A DNA stretch of 64,000 bases from assembly GCF_910592395.1 (NCBI RefSeq), contig NC_088315.1:20535219-20599218 (forward strand), read 5' to 3'. The position numbers and the translations under genes were made by a program. Source of the DNA: Lineus longissimus (Eukaryota > Nemertea > Pilidiophora > Heteronemertea > Lineidae). Shown here piece by piece: positions 59,871 through 64,000 of the stretch (position 1 is the first letter of the stretch; every line of letters begins with the position of its first letter). The notes below the pieces were generated by a model. It saw nothing but the letters and a program-made list of their open reading frames with translations. It made no database searches and was not told where the DNA came from.

Positions 59871-62800
59871 GATTATAATGTCAAGTTGATTTTGTTACTT
59901 TCACCACTAACCAAAATACTCTTGCTTGTATCTCACAAAAAATGTTTTACACAGTTGTCAGTCGCGGAACAGAGTAAATAAATCCATCCATCCATAACTG
60001 ATTCTAACAGATATTGAAAAGCCCGCATACCATCTCGGGTGGAATGTCCAAAAAAATAGGAACACTTTGTTGCCAGGTAACCTGGGCAAAAAGTGGCGTA
60101 TTCATTGATCAGTGAGACATTACAGTCAATTGACCATGTGGCTGGCTGAGCATGGCAGGGATTCGGTCTGTAGAGGACCATCAATGATGACAAGTTATCG
60201 ACCGATCAGGTGTGAGATTTAGATGTGTTTTTGAGAGTGGTAAATGCATCGCTGAAATACTGGCTACATGAAATGTTTGTACTACAGTTGAGAGCAGAAA
60301 ATACTTCATTGGAAATTGGTGTATTAGTGCTTGAAGAAGCAGTAGCACCCATCTTTTGAAGGCCTCCTGGAAAGCATCAGCATCCCTGCGGCTACTGACA
60401 CACTAGATGGATGAATAAATTCCATTTCGGCTTGAAAGCGCAAATTTGATTCTAAAACCGATTCATGTGATAAAAAGAAGATGAATCAGAAACGGAAGAC
60501 GGTGAGTCTGTCGAGAGAATATGTTGCAACCGCCAATGAGAATGGCAGCGTTGATTTTATTCATTTTTTGAGTGATTGTATTGACATGTGTTGGGTTTGC
60601 ATTCTGAACTAATGCACATATACGATTGCAATCATTCCAAATTTGTTTCAAGAATGTTGGATTTGATGGTTGGGCTTATAAAGAGTAGTTCTGTGAATCA
60701 AGAAATATCTGCTCTCCCTGTTGAAAGAATCACTTCCCCTTTAAAGACATCCCAATACATGATAATTTGCCATGTCTCGTTCAACATACACAACGTTCTT
60801 CATCAATACATTTGCCATTAACAACTCTCATGTCTGCAATGGAAGTCTCCCCGTTGTGTCCAGCCATTTCTATTACAAACCAGTTAGATATCAATGGCAT
60901 TGTCCTTTAATTGTCTCATCGATCTGTGCAGTGGATCAGAATACAACAATGATTCCATTTAGCTTAGTGTAGGTCTTAATACTTCTCATAATGGGGAGGT
61001 GATCAGGCAGTGACAAGTCAAGGTGGATCTGGACGGAGATGGATTACAAGTAGCTTAGCTAGCGCGAGATGTTATCTGTTACATCCAATGTTGCTTATAG
61101 TCTGCAGTAGCTAGCGCGTTATGTTTCATTGTTCTGTTATTGCCACCCCATGTTATATCATCTCAGGTTGGAGAGGGTTGGGACAGGATGACATAGAATG
61201 GGCCAAATCAAATTTATCAACTCTACCCTAATAATGTTTTTCCCCCTTATAATGGTAGCAGGTCTGTAGGAAAATATCAATGCACATTACAATCATAAGC
61301 TCGGTCACAAATGAGAAACTTGACGACTCCAGGGTCATAAACATCACCAATCACCTAGAATGACCAGAAAATCAACAGCTCCAACATTTCCATGTCTGCG
61401 TCACGCGTTCATAACCCAGATGGCTACGATAACCATTGCCAGCTAGCATCCATGTTTGTTTTAATGTTCAGTGCAGACTTCTCCTTATGAAATCAGTCAT
61501 TTGTCACTGATAGCCAGATCAAATACCATTTAGGTAGCAGTGCTTAGCTAATCATACACAATCAGGTATGGTTTCCAAAGCCAAAAGTTCGTGAAATAAG
61601 GAGTTGATGTCAGCTTCTTCATCCCAAATCACGAAAAATAAAACTGTCCCCAATGTGCCCTGTTTACGGTCTATGAGCAGATACATAGAACACGAAATCC
61701 ACTCATATCAATCAAAGACGGAGAAAAACAATCATATTTCTATCAAGCGTTTATCGGAAACCGTTCGTATATTATCTAAACACTCCTGGTACTTCAACAA
61801 TTAGCCATATAAACTTATCCTGAGGCAATCTTCGTCTAAACTCTCTGATGGATAAACGATTCTTCTCCCGCTAAAAGACTGATACCGCTCGAAGCGCAGC
61901 ATCTTGATGTTAATCCATTACGCAGTAAAGCGAGAAATGTTTGGAACGATTTTAGAAAAGAAGGCCAGACACAACTGACGATGGTAACTGGTTGTTTGTG
62001 GTATGTGCCGTGTGAGTAGTCGGAACAGCAAGTATAGTTCTGTTAACAGTTTCATCACCACCATGCAAGACAGTACAGTTCTTGTCAACAGTAACATCCC
62101 CATCATACAAAAGTTGCCATTTGGCTGGAATACATGATAAACCACCTCACATGAAAAAGTGGTGGAAAATACACTTTTCAGTTGGGCAACCACAAGAATA
62201 TCATAGTCTCAGATTCTAAGTTTTAAAATGAAAGTTTCTGCAGTGAAATTGCATCTGAGGCAGACAAGCAAATTACTGGAAAGGTGATTTTCCTGCTCAG
62301 AATTACAATGATTGTGATATTGACCAGACACCTATGGTTAACCAGCAAGGACTCCAAACGAGAGAAGATTGACATGCAATTACAGTAACGATGCCACCTA
62401 TCTACGGATGTCCTCAGCGAAAGCAACCCTAAACCAACATCAAACGACAGGGCAGCCGCTAACAAATATCTTCTAAGGAAATTATCAGGTGCCAAAAAAA
62501 CAACCCACGAAACTCTCCGTGAAAAACAAGACGTCCCCGGCAAATGAGGAAGTCGCAGCAAAATGACCAATTTGGGCGTAATTTCCCCAAATCTCAGGTT
62601 TCCTTCCCCAAGATGATGATTGGTGGAAAAAGTTTGGTATCATGTGACTCTGTCGCATAGTCCCCTGTGGAACTATATGCTGAGCATTTTCCTGGTATCT
62701 TTGCATCGGGAAAAAACAGTTGCGTGATGATTGTTGCAGACTATACTTTTGCTCGCAAAGATAGACTTAACATAAATTATACATAATAGACTGACCTTGC

Positions 62801-63276
62801 ACATGTCATGTACAGAATAGCCAGTGGGGTGAGAACACTTCATGTAACAGCCACACAGACGATGACTGACTGATGAGAGCAGCGAGTCTCTTTCTTCGAT
62901 CATCGTCATTAAAGCGCCCCCTGGTGAGAGTAAGTGATGCGCGGCATATGACCAGGAGACATCAGATTATCATGTTACTTGCACAGAGAGGGCATCAAAT
63001 AATACGTTAACCAATTATCGCCTTGAATCAATTTTTTGTTACTTTAACGAGGGCAACCTGAAGCTGAACAAGCACAGAATATGGTATTAATGATACCAAG
63101 AATTGATCAAAACAAGTCTTTATCAGATCTTGATGATACTACCCATGAGCAATCAACAGTCTGTATCCTGGATGCATTCCAGTAAGCTGGATGTATTCTA
63201 GTATTCCAGCTTCCGGGAATGTTGGCCATTTAGGATGGATTGTGGATCATAACCACCCATGACTCAAGCTATGAGG
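59871..63276. other. Non-coding stretch
   Basis: No supported gene. Open frames at 60772-60972 and 61918-62570 have no splice sites or domain likeness. Confidence 0.45.
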
Positions 63277-63573
63277 TTAATCTTGCCAGCAAGGATGGAA
63301 AGACTTTGATCCGACAGGATCAGTGGCTATGTAACAGACATATGTTTCTCCAATCAAGCATTTGTATGATGGACAGTCGCATGGTGAGGAAAATATAGAA
63401 AGTATTGATGCAGCAGTTTTATTTTCATGGGAGACAGGATAAAATTGCTGTCCACATGTATTGTCCTTGAATTCTGCCTTTATGAGACATTGGTTTCTTT
63501 CACAAAGGACACAGATTAGGCTAATCTGGTCTTTTATGCCGCTACCACAACCCGGAGATACCGATGACATCAT
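63277..63573 (-). CDS. Weak candidate: cysteine-rich exon or small protein
   Basis: A 98-codon minus-strand frame with ten cysteines (ICVLC, NQC, NTC, SPCDCPSYKC, VCYIA, HPCW) ends at a TAA. Cysteine content is about three times the chance level, and the spacing resembles a secreted domain. No signal peptide is present at its ATG, so if real it would be the last exon of a longer gene with earlier exons past the right edge. No acceptor is convincing and no family is recognised. Confidence 0.3.
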   Translation of the reverse strand: MMSSVSPGCGSGIKDQISLICVLCERNQCLIKAEFKDNTCGQQFYPVSHENKTAASILSIFSSPCDCPSYKCLIGETYVCYIATDPVGSKSFHPCWQD

Positions 63574-64000
63574 CAGCGCCCTTCAAGCTATCACAGCCAA
63601 TGGATGCTAATAACCTTAGATCCGTGTCTTAATCAAGGCACAAGGACACGTGCCGTTTCCACGATAAGCCATTCTTAATAATCAGACGACTTTTTCTCGA
63701 GAAAGAAGCATTTGGATAGAAGTTCATAAAACGAGGTTGACGCTTCAAGAGATGTTCAAGACAGTAACCACCTCTCAAGTCCACAGGAGGTTATGATGAC
63801 TGCAGCTCATAAAGTCTGCCAATCTTTTGGATATATCACTGTCGAATGAAGTGGAAACTGTTAACTGCTTACTGAGCAACTTTTACCTTGGTGAAATTTC
63901 ACGGCCAGTAAGTTACTTCTGACATTTTCACAGAATCTGCCTAATCCTTAGAGTGTTAAACAGAAATATCTCTATCCGAGAACTAAATGATTGACTGAAT

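Noticed and set aside
59119-59889. 256-residue MTMTKMMTAR repeat frame and its minus-strand VIIFVIVILT counterpart
   Set aside because: Products of a 30-bp tandem repeat whose length is divisible by three.
63160-63215. AYWNAS-like stretch on the minus strand as the missing ephrin first exon
   Set aside because: No signal peptide in frame, no NP motif and no donor in the right phase; it belongs to a local imperfect repeat.

Overview
This window is eukaryotic, intron-rich, AT-rich animal DNA. Four genes can be read with splice sites and reading phases that agree: ARL1, an SR-type splicing factor, an ephrin, and an unrecognised 77-residue protein. The exons are short and flanked by canonical GT/AG sites. 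The intergenic space is packed with minisatellites and decayed mobile elements (LINE 3' ends, a Harbinger-type element). An ephrin means an animal. The repeat style, with an 'acaagaggccc' type head and a CAGA tail ending in a gctcagctgag hairpin, resembles what I know from molluscs and other lophotrochozoans. The phylum is an inference and I cannot name the species.

Layout. 1-1.6 kb: ARL1 on the minus strand, three exons including one with only four coding bases; its 3' half lies off the left edge. 1.6-2.03 kb: a compact head-to-head promoter region. 2.03-6.32 kb: a plus-strand SR splicing factor with one RRM and one RS domain, four exons plus a 12-base frame-preserving candidate microexon in the RRM loop. 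6.3-14.5 kb: non-coding, with several tandem repeats and a duplicated E-box/CRE module. 14.5-25.4 kb: five minus-strand exons of a GPI-type ephrin, with all four conserved cysteines and a hydrophobic C-terminal tail. The signal-peptide exon was not found. It may lie far to the right or outside the window, so much of 25-64 kb could be its first intron.

25.4-64 kb is mostly non-coding. 30.2-35.2 kb is a mobile-element island framed by two arrays of the same 15-bp minisatellite in opposite orientation. It holds a 1.5-kb inverted-repeat element that itself contains a LINE 3' end and a 596-bp Harbinger-type element with TTA target duplication and a MADF-domain relic. A two-exon minus-strand gene (77 residues, polyadenylation signal 45 bp after the stop) lies inside the same island. 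Further right are a second LINE relic (39 kb), a 41-bp satellite with higher-order structure (40.5-41.1 kb), a 30-bp satellite whose acidic reading frame varies mostly silently (59.1-59.9 kb), and three weak candidates for small secreted proteins (36.4, 55.3 and 63.4 kb).

The genes do not form one pathway. ARL1 is a Golgi GTPase, the SR protein a nuclear splicing factor, and the ephrin a contact-dependent cell-surface ligand. Their proximity is ordinary animal gene order, apart from the probable shared promoter of ARL1 and the SR gene.
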